Positions 15,305 to 22,677 of a stretch of DNA of 29,248 nt are shown here, piece after piece (position 1 is the first letter of the stretch; each line of letters begins with the position of its first letter). The notes beneath the pieces were generated by a model. It was not told where the DNA came from, searched no databases, and worked only from the letters and a program-made list of their open reading frames with translations. This DNA is from CAYUWM01 sp964448395. Lineage in GTDB: Bacteria; Chloroflexota; Dehalococcoidia; E44-bin15. The DNA lies in NCBI GenBank assembly GCA_964448395.1, contig CAYUWM010000016.1:1-29248 (forward strand), in the 5' to 3' direction. The position numbers were made by a program, and so were the translations under genes.

Positions 15305-16840
15305 CTAGTAGTGATTCCGCAGGGTAGTAGCTATCACTTCTGGCGGCAGCTTGGAAAGCAAAGACTGCTGCTCGGCAGAGAGATAAGAACCGCTGGCAGG
15401 TGCATTGCCCTCCATACCCGCAATAGAATCGACCGTCGGTGCGACCTGGTTTTGGGGCATGTTAAGTACACCGGCGGCCGGAGTCACCAGCTCGCGCGGT
15501 AATTTAGACAGCGTAAATTGTGGCTCGAGTATCGTTGGCTCCCCCTTGAGCACTGCCTGCATGCGAGCCTGATTCTCCAGCTTGCTTACCAGATTCCGCA
15601 CCGCGGCCTCCCAGGTGAAATAGCGGGCGGTACGCCGCGCCGCTTCCCGTATCCTGATACCCTCATTCGGATACTCCCGAAGATACATAGCATAACCCAC
15701 GATCTCCATAGGATTGGCAGTCTCCAACACGAAGCCATTGATAAAGGGGATCGCGTAGTCCTCTCCGGTGCTGCCGGTAAACACGATTCCCCCCGCGGCC
15801 ATCGCTTCAAGACCAACGATGCCGAAAGGCTCATGCCCGCTGTTTGCCAAGACCCCATCGGCCGCTCTGTATATAACTTGCAGTGAGTTTAGCGGCATGT
15901 AGTACTTTATATTTACGATGTCTGCATGTGGGGCTTCCTGCAACGCCTCAAGGAATCCTTCCGAATACCCCGGACGAACCCTTGCCTCACTCACTGTAAG
16001 CCCCAGCCGCCTGGCGCTACGCATAACCTCATGACCGTGAGGCTCAACCCCGCCGCGGGCAAGGAGCACCGTCTTGATACCCCTCTCTTTGAGCTTGGCG
16101 ACAGCCTCCACCGCCATGACCCAGCGCTTGTCGGGATCCCATCGGGCCACCTTGCACATCACTATGTCGGCACCGAGCGCCGCCCTGAGCTTATAGGCCC
16201 GTTCATCATCCACCTTCTTCAGGCACTCCCGCGGTATCCCGTTAGGGATCACCAGAGGGTTTATCCCCATTCGCCACATGATATGTTTCATGTAACGGCT
16301 GACGGTAGTGATGGTCGTGGTGTAATTGAGCCGCCCCCAGTTGATGCGGTGGAACGAGAAGGTATTGTTAGCATTCCAGAACATCACCACCCTGTCCCTG
16401 AGGCCGGCACCATGGAGGACATCGCTGAGCCGGCACATCACCTCTGCGGTGTGCCACTCCTCGCCGAGGATCACCACCAGTCTCCCCTTTTCGACAGCCG
16501 GCTTAACGATATGGTCTTTGACAAACCAGGGGATGGACTCATTAAAGTCATACAACTTGGCGTCCTCGCCATCGTAGACCCCGCCCGGATAGAACTTGCT
16601 TACCCACTGACACCAGCGATGCAAAGTCAGCTTCCCCTTATACAGCGTCTCCTCCCCATTGAACCCGGGGTCGCCTATAAAAAACAGGTGCGTGCGAAAG
16701 CCCATCGTTGCCAGCGTTACCGAAAGATTATCTATCCGCACTCCCAGCCCGCCAGCCATGGAATAGCGATCCGGCCCCTCGAAGCAAAGGAGCACGAACT
16801 CAGTGTTTTTGGGGGTGATGTTATGCTTCCTCGTTACCAT
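15305..16840 (-). CDS. GT4 glycosyltransferase, glycogen-synthase-like
   Basis: This GT-B fold retaining glycosyltransferase is 511 residues long. The N-terminal donor-acceptor cleft shows YSMAGGLGVRIDNLS (26-40). The C-terminal half shows VARWDPDKRW (231-240), the E-x7-E nucleotide-sugar motif Glu337/Glu345 in GHEPFGIVGLEAMAAGG, and GSTGEDYA. Residues from about 430 on form a tail of about 80 residues rich in Pro, Ala, Ser and Leu outside the GT-B fold. By analogy with neighbours in GH57 clusters it may elongate an alpha-glucan from a nucleotide-glucose or act on a related acceptor. The true donor is unknown. It has its own minus-strand promoter-like sequence at 17012-17040 and is followed after 18 bases by the GH57 gene at 14081-15286. 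Confidence 0.85.
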   Translation of the reverse strand: MVTRKHNITPKNTEFVLLCFEGPDRYSMAGGLGVRIDNLSVTLATMGFRTHLFFIGDPGFNGEETLYKGKLTLHRWCQWVSKFYPGGVYDGEDAKLYDFNESIPWFVKDHIVKPAVEKGRLVVILGEEWHTAEVMCRLSDVLHGAGLRDRVVMFWNANNTFSFHRINWGRLNYTTTITTVSRYMKHIMWRMGINPLVIPNGIPRECLKKVDDERAYKLRAALGADIVMCKVARWDPDKRWVMAVEAVAKLKERGIKTVLLARGGVEPHGHEVMRSARRLGLTVSEARVRPGYSEGFLEALQEAPHADIVNIKYYMPLNSLQVIYRAADGVLANSGHEPFGIVGLEAMAAGGIVFTGSTGEDYAIPFINGFVLETANPMEIVGYAMYLREYPNEGIRIREAARRTARYFTWEAAVRNLVSKLENQARMQAVLKGEPTILEPQFTLSKLPRELVTPAAGVLNMPQNQVAPTVDSIAGMEGNAPASGSYLSAEQQSLLSKLPPEVIATTLRNHY

Positions 16841-17011
16841 TCCTGCACCAAATTTGCGTTCACTCTAACCCGTCCGAAACCGAGAATAGGTGGCCTCTGT
16901 GACCGGACGACGTAGGTGGAGTGTTTAGCGAGGTAAAAATAGATGTTGCCGCAATCCCCAGCCGAGACCACCGCCATTCATTTCTGCAGTACCGGATGAA
17001 ATAACCCTGCA

Positions 17012-17040
17012 ACTTTATATCAACCATATCCTCTTGTCAA
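17012..17040 (-). promoter_or_regulatory. Promoter for the GT4-GH57-DUF5752 operon
   Basis: On the minus strand TTGACA (17035-17040) is an exact -35 match. It is followed by TATAAA after 15 bases or TAAAGT after 17 bases. The predicted start lies about 165 bases before the GT4 ATG. The treT gene stops just upstream at 17073, so this implies a separate transcription start for the operon. Confidence 0.5.
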
Positions 17041-17072
17041 CCCCCTCAGTGTTCACACCCTCACGGTTACAA

Positions 17073-18410
17073 TTAAACCGGGGCCGTTGTAGCCGCCAAG
17101 GGGTTGTTATCAGGGCCTGCCACCTGGACCTCAGAGGCCGATACAGGTTGGGCAGAATAGCACCTGATATCGGCAAACAGCCTCAGATAATCGGCAAGGT
17201 TTCTGGTGATAAGCAAATGCTGCCTGACATACTCTCTGGCTTGGTGACCAACTTCACATGCTACTTCAGGATGCCGCAGCAGATAGAATACAAAATTAAT
17301 GTATTCCTGTGTATTGTCCGCCAGGAATCCGGTTTTGCCGTGGTCTATCTGCAACGGTATGCCGCCGACATTGCCGGCGACAACCGGCCGTCCCTTCCAC
17401 ATCGCTTCCGCTACCGTTAATCCAAAACCTTCCTTGATGGACTTCTGGATTACGATATCTGCCGCCTGCTGCAGGACTCCTATCTCTATATCGGTGAGGT
17501 TGCACAGCAGGTGAATGTCTGGATCACCGCCCGCATGTTCAATTGTACGCTGGTAGTAGTCTTCTCCTTCAGGGTCATCATTGGCCATTGAGCCCGCCAT
17601 GACCAGCTGCAGACCCGGAACTTCCAGTTTCACTTCGCGATAGACATCTATCACTCCGAGAGGGTCTTTCCACGGGTCGAAGCGTGAAATCTGGCAAATC
17701 ATGGGCTTCGAGCGGTCGATTCCGAGCTTGCTGAGCACCGTTTCCACCATCTCTGGACTGGCTTCCCTGTTCTTGTGGCTCAGCGGGTCTATAGCCGGCC
17801 AGATGGTGAACACCGGCGGCTTGTCTCTTAGGTTACCGTTAACATACTCCCGGCGGGTGAAAATGACGCCATCGTACAGCGAAACGAAGGGCCTGATGAA
17901 ATCCCATACCTGAGACCGTGCACTGCTGGTATCGATATGGCAGCGCCACAGCCAGGCCCCTTCGGGGCGGTGACCGTCCCTGCGAATGACCGCTTCAAGA
18001 ATTCCTGCCGGTTGAGGATCATGAATAATCACGTAATCGTAGGAGTGGTCGAACCTTGCCGCATTCAAGTCGTTCTGTTCCAGCCACGTACGCTCCATCG
18101 ACGTAGTCCATTCAAGCTCCATACCCTGAAGGTTATTGTGCATCGCCTTTGTCACCCTGAAAAAGTCGTCGCTGCCGTTTATTACCTGCCATTCTGCCTC
18201 AAGGCCAGCGTCATTCATCAGGGGCACCAGCACCCGAAGCATTTCAGCTACCCCGCCGCCATACGGTGTGGCATTAACATGCAGCACCCTCGCTCCGCGC
18301 AAAGGCTCGGCAAGCACCTTTAAACCGGCGTAAGCCTCTTCGCCGATGATGGGTCGATATTCTTCTAATTTCTTGATACAGGTTACAACTGGTTCCAGCA
18401 CCGCAAACAC
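17073..18410 (-). CDS. treT: Trehalose synthase, TreT-type GT4
   Basis: TreT forms trehalose from a nucleotide-diphosphate glucose and glucose, reversibly, in the cytoplasm. The 445-residue protein shows HVNATPYGGGVAEML (44-58), DYVIIHDPQP, WRCHIDTS (155-162), the RFDPWKDP loop (243-250) and the E-x7-E pair Glu327/Glu335 in KEGFGLTVAEAMWKG, all typical of this GT4 subfamily. A Pro/Ala/Thr-rich tail of about 25 residues ends it. The start is GTG at 18410. A strong divergent promoter at 18671-18698 with an overlapping palindrome suggests control by the winged-helix protein encoded on the other side. Its leader would be about 250 bases long. Together with glgP and the GH57 genes it links glucan breakdown to trehalose, a compatible solute. 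Biosynthetic versus degradative direction is not decided by sequence. Confidence 0.9.
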   Translation of the reverse strand: MFAVLEPVVTCIKKLEEYRPIIGEEAYAGLKVLAEPLRGARVLHVNATPYGGGVAEMLRVLVPLMNDAGLEAEWQVINGSDDFFRVTKAMHNNLQGMELEWTTSMERTWLEQNDLNAARFDHSYDYVIIHDPQPAGILEAVIRRDGHRPEGAWLWRCHIDTSSARSQVWDFIRPFVSLYDGVIFTRREYVNGNLRDKPPVFTIWPAIDPLSHKNREASPEMVETVLSKLGIDRSKPMICQISRFDPWKDPLGVIDVYREVKLEVPGLQLVMAGSMANDDPEGEDYYQRTIEHAGGDPDIHLLCNLTDIEIGVLQQAADIVIQKSIKEGFGLTVAEAMWKGRPVVAGNVGGIPLQIDHGKTGFLADNTQEYINFVFYLLRHPEVACEVGHQAREYVRQHLLITRNLADYLRLFADIRCYSAQPVSASEVQVAGPDNNPLAATTAPV

Positions 18411-18504
18411 CTCTCGTATTCTAGCGATTGATTGTATCCAGGATATCTCACTCCAACTTCAACCGGCGCTTCCCTCTTTTTCGACCTTTCCCAGACCCCT
18501 ACCG

Positions 18505-18528
18505 TTCTTAAATCGATTCTTAAATCGA
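18505..18528. repeat. Tandem 12-bp direct repeat in the treT leader
   Basis: Two perfect head-to-tail copies of TTCTTAAATCGA occupy 18505-18516 and 18517-18528. A near copy with one extra base (TTCTTAAACTCGA) is seen at about 13724-13736, upstream of the minus-strand GH57 gene. This raises the possibility of a shared protein-binding element. Confidence 0.7.
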
Positions 18529-18621
18529 CTAGACTTGACAATCCTTCAGGATTATAGCATTATAGTAGCTTAGACATTCGATAAATGCATTACCAGAATC
18601 TGGACACTGGATTAGATATTA

Positions 18622-18650
18622 TTGACAATCCTCTCTTCATGTGATATTCT
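18622..18650 (+). promoter_or_regulatory. Plus-strand promoter for the winged-helix/GH57/GH57/HDAC operon
   Basis: TTGACA (18622-18627) is an exact -35 match, followed after 17 bases by TATTCT (18645-18650). The predicted start is near 18657, 77 bases before the regulator ATG. The -10 box lies inside the 18-bp palindrome, so a bound repressor would block it. Confidence 0.6.
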
Positions 18651-18659
18651 AGAATATCA
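18642..18659. promoter_or_regulatory. Perfect 18-bp palindromic operator candidate
   Basis: TGATATTCTAGAATATCA is identical on both strands. It covers the -10 box of the plus promoter and lies just after the predicted start of the minus (treT) promoter, so one site could control both directions. The neighbouring gene encodes a winged-helix protein. The ten-base core ATTCTAGAAT recurs at 28758-28767 in front of the second stress-protein gene. Confidence 0.6.
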
Positions 18660-18670
18660 TTACACTATTA

Positions 18671-18698
18671 ACTATACATGGTTCTTTGAATTTGTCAA
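18671..18698 (-). promoter_or_regulatory. Minus-strand promoter for treT
   Basis: Read on the minus strand, TTGACA (18693-18698) is followed after 16 bases by TATAGT (18671-18676), five of six consensus bases. The predicted start is near 18664. The sequence around the -35 resembles that of the stress-protein promoter at 28825-28852: both have ACTTGACAAA followed by TTCAAA. Confidence 0.6.
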
Positions 18699-18733
18699 GT
18701 ACTTTTAAGACCAACCTTAAGGGAGTTTGAAAA

Positions 18734-19045
18734 ATGGCTGATTGGGGATTTATAACGAATCATGGCCTGGTCCTAGCTGCTATTGCAAAACATCCGCGCA
18801 GCACCGCCAGAGAAATAGGGGACGAGGTAGGTGTCACCGAAAGATCAGCCCACAAGATTATCAACGACCTGGAAACTGAAGGGTATATCACTAAGACTAG
18901 GGTCGGCAGGAGAAACCAGTACCGGATCTATCATGAGATGCCTATTAATGATGAGGCTGCCAGTGATACCGTTGTGGGAGAACTGCTGGTTATGCTGGGC
19001 TGGAAAAGGCGTAAAAGCAAGGCTAAAAACACCGACAGCAAATAA
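18734..19045 (+). CDS. Winged helix-turn-helix transcriptional regulator
   Basis: This 103-residue DNA-binding protein belongs to the small MarR/ArsR-like winged-helix group. Residues 10-68 form the domain: LVLAAIAKHPRSTAREIGDEVGV, the recognition helix TERSAHKIINDLETEGYI, then the wing TKTRVGRRNQYRIY. A short helical and Lys-rich tail follows. No ligand-binding domain, cysteine pair or metal site is visible. ATG 18734 is preceded by GGGAG at about ten bases. It is divergent to treT and is first in the plus-strand operon with GH57, GH57 and the HDAC fusion. The 18-bp palindrome overlapping its own -10 box and next to the treT start makes self-control and control of treT likely, by inference. 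Such small single-domain winged-helix proteins can act as dimers on palindromes. Confidence 0.85.
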   Translation: MADWGFITNHGLVLAAIAKHPRSTAREIGDEVGVTERSAHKIINDLETEGYITKTRVGRRNQYRIYHEMPINDEAASDTVVGELLVMLGWKRRKSKAKNTDSK

Positions 19046-19160
19046 CCCTGATGCCCCTGCCCGGGGATAAGTGCGTAGACAACTGAGATTGGTTCCTAAA
19101 ATCTTGAGGCGATTCACACCTTTTGTCATACGGAGATGATGCACTACTCGAGCGAGATCT

Positions 19161-20513
19161 ATGATTTACTGGGCCCCGCTGCTACATTTTTATCAACCCC
19201 CGACACAACTACACGGGGTACTCCGTAAAGTTGTAGATGAATCTTACAGACCCCTTATCGAACTTTTTCGTTCTCTCCCCTACTCTAAAGCCACGGTGAA
19301 TATTAACGCTGTGCTCACTGAGATGCTTTACGACCATGGCTTCAACGATGTGCTCCAGGGGCTGTGCGATCTGGCTGCACGCGGCCAGGTAGAATTTACT
19401 GGCTCAGCTAAATACCATCCGATTCTGCCCCTCATACCCGGAGAGGAAATGGAGAGGCAAATCTCTCTGAACGCAATCGTAAACAGACGTTTTTTGAAAA
19501 ATGAGTACAATCCGCAAGGATTCTTTCCGCCGGAGATGTGCTACAGCGAGGATATCCTTCAGCCGGTTATCGCAGCCGGCCACCGGTGGATTGTTTTAAG
19601 CGGCATCGCCTGCCCGGTGGAATGGCCTATGAACATCATCCACGAGATATCCACGGATGGGAACAGTATCGCGGTATTGTTTCGTGATAACATCCTCAGC
19701 GATAAGATCAGCTTTCAGAATATCGACGCCGAAGGGTTCATCAGTCACCTTATGGATATGCGCGGCTGGGCATCGGACGACATCTATGTTATCACTGCCA
19801 TGGATGCAGAAACGTTTGGACACCATATACAGGACTGGGAAAAGCTTTTCCTGGCAGAAGTATACGAAGCGCTCAATCCTGAAACTGCTGACAGATATGC
19901 CGCAGTATCACCAACGCAGCCATCTACTGATACGTCTGCCAACCCGGAGCACCGGAATATAATAGCCCAGCAACACCAGAGCCTGCTGCAGTCCCGAGAA
20001 GCCGCGGAAGGCAAGGACATTGAAATTGTGACCATAAGCCAATTGCTCGATATCTTCCCCAGAGGCAGCGTTATTGAGCCTGTACCATCCTCATGGAGCA
20101 CCAGCAAAGAGGACATAGAGGCGGGCAACCCGTATCCGCTGTGGAAAGATAGAAACAACGCCATCCACCGGCTTCAATGGTGGCACCTGCAGATCGCTTT
20201 GGAGATGGTGAACAAAGCGGTGAGTGTGGCGCACAGCGAGCCCGTCAAACGGTACTCAGATATTGCCAGGGCCTTGATGGACACCTCTCTTCACAGCTGT
20301 CAATTCTGGTGGGCAAATCGCAAGCCCATGTGGGATATAAACTTGATAGACAGGGGGCTGGAACAGCAGCGGGAAGTAATAGTAAACGCGTATAAGGCGA
20401 TAAGCATAAGCGATTGCAGCGGAGAAGAGAAGACGGAATACTATTATCGCGTGGTCGCGGCACGGGATATCAGAAACAAGGTTACCGACAAAATATTCAT
20501 GACTCCGGAATAA
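19161..20513 (+). CDS. Glycoside hydrolase family 57 protein (paralogue 2)
   Basis: This 450-residue GH57 protein is paralogous to the minus-strand one at 12267-13568. It carries HFYQPP (9-14), GSAKYHPILPLIP (81-93), the nucleophile Glu125 in GFFPPEMCYS and the acid/base Asp215 in TAMDAETFGHH. Between about residues 240 and 285 it has a divergent Ala/Ser/Thr/Gln-rich stretch that is longer than in paralogue 1 and accounts for most of the length difference. The C-terminal WWANRKPMWDINLIDRGLEQQREV block is shared. It lies 115 bases after the regulator gene and 16 bases before the next GH57 gene. It is cytoplasmic and acts on alpha-glucans. Activity is not assignable. Two copies under different promoters suggest condition-specific isozymes. 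Confidence 0.9.
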   Translation: MIYWAPLLHFYQPPTQLHGVLRKVVDESYRPLIELFRSLPYSKATVNINAVLTEMLYDHGFNDVLQGLCDLAARGQVEFTGSAKYHPILPLIPGEEMERQISLNAIVNRRFLKNEYNPQGFFPPEMCYSEDILQPVIAAGHRWIVLSGIACPVEWPMNIIHEISTDGNSIAVLFRDNILSDKISFQNIDAEGFISHLMDMRGWASDDIYVITAMDAETFGHHIQDWEKLFLAEVYEALNPETADRYAAVSPTQPSTDTSANPEHRNIIAQQHQSLLQSREAAEGKDIEIVTISQLLDIFPRGSVIEPVPSSWSTSKEDIEAGNPYPLWKDRNNAIHRLQWWHLQIALEMVNKAVSVAHSEPVKRYSDIARALMDTSLHSCQFWWANRKPMWDINLIDRGLEQQREVIVNAYKAISISDCSGEEKTEYYYRVVAARDIRNKVTDKIFMTPE

Positions 20514-20529
20514 GAACTATTCTAAGAAA

Positions 20530-22668
20530 ATGAGAAGCATATATCTGGGCCTCGCCATCCACAATCACCAGCCGGTTGATAACTTCCCCGAAGTTTTCGA
20601 GAAAGCATATCATGACGCCTACACCCCCTTCATTGAGGCATTGAAAAACCATCCCCGTATACGCCTCTCGCTGCATTACAGCGGATGCCTGCTCGACTGG
20701 CTGCTTGAGAACAAGCATGATTTTATTAAACGCATTGCCGAACTAGCGAACAGAGGCCAGGTGGAGATAATGACCGGCGGATACTATGAGCCTATCCTGC
20801 CCATAATCCCGGATGACGATAAGCTGGGTCAGATAGCGAAGCTCACTTCTGCTGTGCGCAGGGAATTCAATTATTCGCCTACTGGCATATGGCTGGCGGA
20901 GAGGGTCTGGGAGCCTCAATTGCCCAAGCCGCTGCACCAGGCCGGGGTTGAGTGGACTATTGTCGACGATAACCACTTCCATGCCGTTGGCCTAAACCCA
21001 GATCAACTCCTTGGATACTATGTAACCGAGGAAGAAGGCTGCCCTGTAAAGGTCTTCGCCAGCAGCAAAGATTTACGCTACTCCATTCCATGGCACAGGG
21101 TCGAGGAAGTGATCGAGTACATCAAATCCCTGGCGACAGAGGATGGGCGCAGAGTAGTGGCCATGGGGGACGACGGAGAGAAGTTCGGCCTCTGGCCGGG
21201 GACATTCAAGCACTGCTGGGAGGACGGATGGGTCGAAAACTTCTTCACCGCCCTGGAGGAGAACAGCTCATGGTTAAAAACCATCCCCCTGGGTGACTAT
21301 GCACAATCGAACGAACCCTCAGGCAGCGTATATCTGCCCACCGCCTCCTATGGTGAGATGCAGGAATGGTCAATGCCGGCTGCCAGTTCACACGAGTTTC
21401 ATTTAATGGTGAAACAATTGGAGCAGGACAATCGTCATGACATCACGAAATACATGCATGCCGGCTTCTGGCGCTGTTTTCTGGCGAAATATCCGGAGAT
21501 AAACCACATGCACAAGAAAATGCTTCGCGTCCACGGCAAAGTTCACCGAGCCATCGAAGAAACGGCCTCGGATTCCGCGCTCGATGAACTGTGGAAGGGC
21601 CAGTGCAATTGCCCCTACTGGCACGGCGTTTTCGGCGGGGTGTATCTGTATCATATAAGGCAAGGCGTTTACCGCCACCTGATTGCGGCGGAGAACGCAG
21701 CGGACGCAATCCTGAAGAAGAGCCAGACTTGGCTCAAATGGCACGCACTCGACTTCGACGGCGATACCGCGGACGAGCTGCTTATCGAAGGCGAAACCCA
21801 GAACCTATATTTGGATCCAGGCGGGGGGGGGGGGATTGTCGAGTGGGACCTGAGAAGAGCGGAGCACAATTTGGGCGCGGTGATGACCCGCCGCCAGGAA
21901 GCCTACCACCTGGACATCACTGAGGCTATTCGCCGCAGTAAACCGGACGAGAACGAAGTTAAGACAATCCACGAGATCTTCAAGGTAAAGCAGGATAATA
22001 TCGATCAGTATCTGCACTACGACAAGCACCAGCGTCATTCGCTAGTCGACCATATTTTTGCACTTGGCACTACAATAGAGGACTACGTAAACTCAAATTA
22101 CGATGAGATAGGAGATTTTTCAGGCAAACCTTACAGCTATGCGGTCGACGCAGTGGAGGATGGCCTCATTCTGCGCCTGAAACGTGATGGACATATCAGT
22201 GCTAGCGAAAAGCGTCTGCCTTTTCGGGTGGAGAAAGATGTGGCAGTGAAAATATCGGAGGAAGGGATGAAGGTGCGGTACGTGCTAACGAATACATCTG
22301 ATACCCCGATAGAGGGCGTATTCGCCTCCGAGTGGAATCTGAGCCTGACCGAGGAAAGCCATAATGAGCATTGCTACTACGATACCTCCAAGCCAATACA
22401 GGAGCGTCTAAAGCTGAAGACGACTCAAGATGTCGCCGATGTTAAGGGCATCTCTTTCAATGACCCGGAGAATGGATTCGCCCTATCGCTGAAAATGAGC
22501 GAACCAGCCAGGCTCTGGAGACTGCCGATACAGGCAGTGACCAACTCCGAGGATGGCTTCGAGGTAACGTATCAAGGCAGCTGCATCATACTCGGCTGGG
22601 CAATCAAATTGAACCCGCATGAGGTATGGGAAACGACCTTAGGATGGAAAGGGCTAGCAACAGGATAG
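20530..22668 (+). CDS. GH57 4-alpha-glucanotransferase / alpha-amylase
   Basis: The 712-residue protein has the full layout of the Thermococcus-type GH57 4-alpha-glucanotransferase group: a catalytic barrel with HNHQP (11-15), GGYYEPILP (83-91), the nucleophile Glu124 in WLAERVWEP and the acid/base Asp215 in GDDGEKFG, then WHGVFGG near 360. The mixed alpha/beta and C-terminal beta domains (DUF1925 and DUF1926 types) follow, with FRVEKDV and a SEWNLSL strand. Such enzymes transfer maltodextrin segments between alpha-1,4-glucans. Some members act mainly as amylases. No signal peptide is present. A run of 12 G (21823-21834) encodes a penta-glycine in the loop before IVEWD. It is in frame, but one base more or less would truncate the protein. 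The ribosome site is weak. It is packed between the GH57 paralogue and the HDAC fusion. Confidence 0.92.
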   Translation: MRSIYLGLAIHNHQPVDNFPEVFEKAYHDAYTPFIEALKNHPRIRLSLHYSGCLLDWLLENKHDFIKRIAELANRGQVEIMTGGYYEPILPIIPDDDKLGQIAKLTSAVRREFNYSPTGIWLAERVWEPQLPKPLHQAGVEWTIVDDNHFHAVGLNPDQLLGYYVTEEEGCPVKVFASSKDLRYSIPWHRVEEVIEYIKSLATEDGRRVVAMGDDGEKFGLWPGTFKHCWEDGWVENFFTALEENSSWLKTIPLGDYAQSNEPSGSVYLPTASYGEMQEWSMPAASSHEFHLMVKQLEQDNRHDITKYMHAGFWRCFLAKYPEINHMHKKMLRVHGKVHRAIEETASDSALDELWKGQCNCPYWHGVFGGVYLYHIRQGVYRHLIAAENAADAILKKSQTWLKWHALDFDGDTADELLIEGETQNLYLDPGGGGGIVEWDLRRAEHNLGAVMTRRQEAYHLDITEAIRRSKPDENEVKTIHEIFKVKQDNIDQYLHYDKHQRHSLVDHIFALGTTIEDYVNSNYDEIGDFSGKPYSYAVDAVEDGLILRLKRDGHISASEKRLPFRVEKDVAVKISEEGMKVRYVLTNTSDTPIEGVFASEWNLSLTEESHNEHCYYDTSKPIQERLKLKTTQDVADVKGISFNDPENGFALSLKMSEPARLWRLPIQAVTNSEDGFEVTYQGSCIILGWAIKLNPHEVWETTLGWKGLATG

Positions 22669-22677
22669 GTATCTAAC

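Larger units (their letters stand above)
18411..18733. promoter_or_regulatory. Divergent control region between treT and the winged-helix gene
   Basis: These 323 AT-rich bases hold no gene. They contain a tandem 12-base repeat (18505-18528), two copies of the 11-mer TTGACAATCCT (18535 and 18622), an odd palindrome CCAGAATCTGG (18593-18603), the 18-bp palindrome (18642-18659) and two facing-away promoters. The first TTGACAATCCT copy may be a second plus-strand -35 box, but no convincing -10 follows it. The long treT leader crosses most of this DNA. Confidence 0.7.

Noticed and set aside
15926..16915. A 329-residue plus-strand frame opposite the GT4 gene
   Set aside because: It is a shadow of the GT4 frame, with no recognisable fold and His/Pro-rich text.
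18505..18528. Start of a CRISPR array or iteron origin
   Set aside because: Only two head-to-tail copies without spacers, no cas or rep genes, and the unit is only 12 bases.
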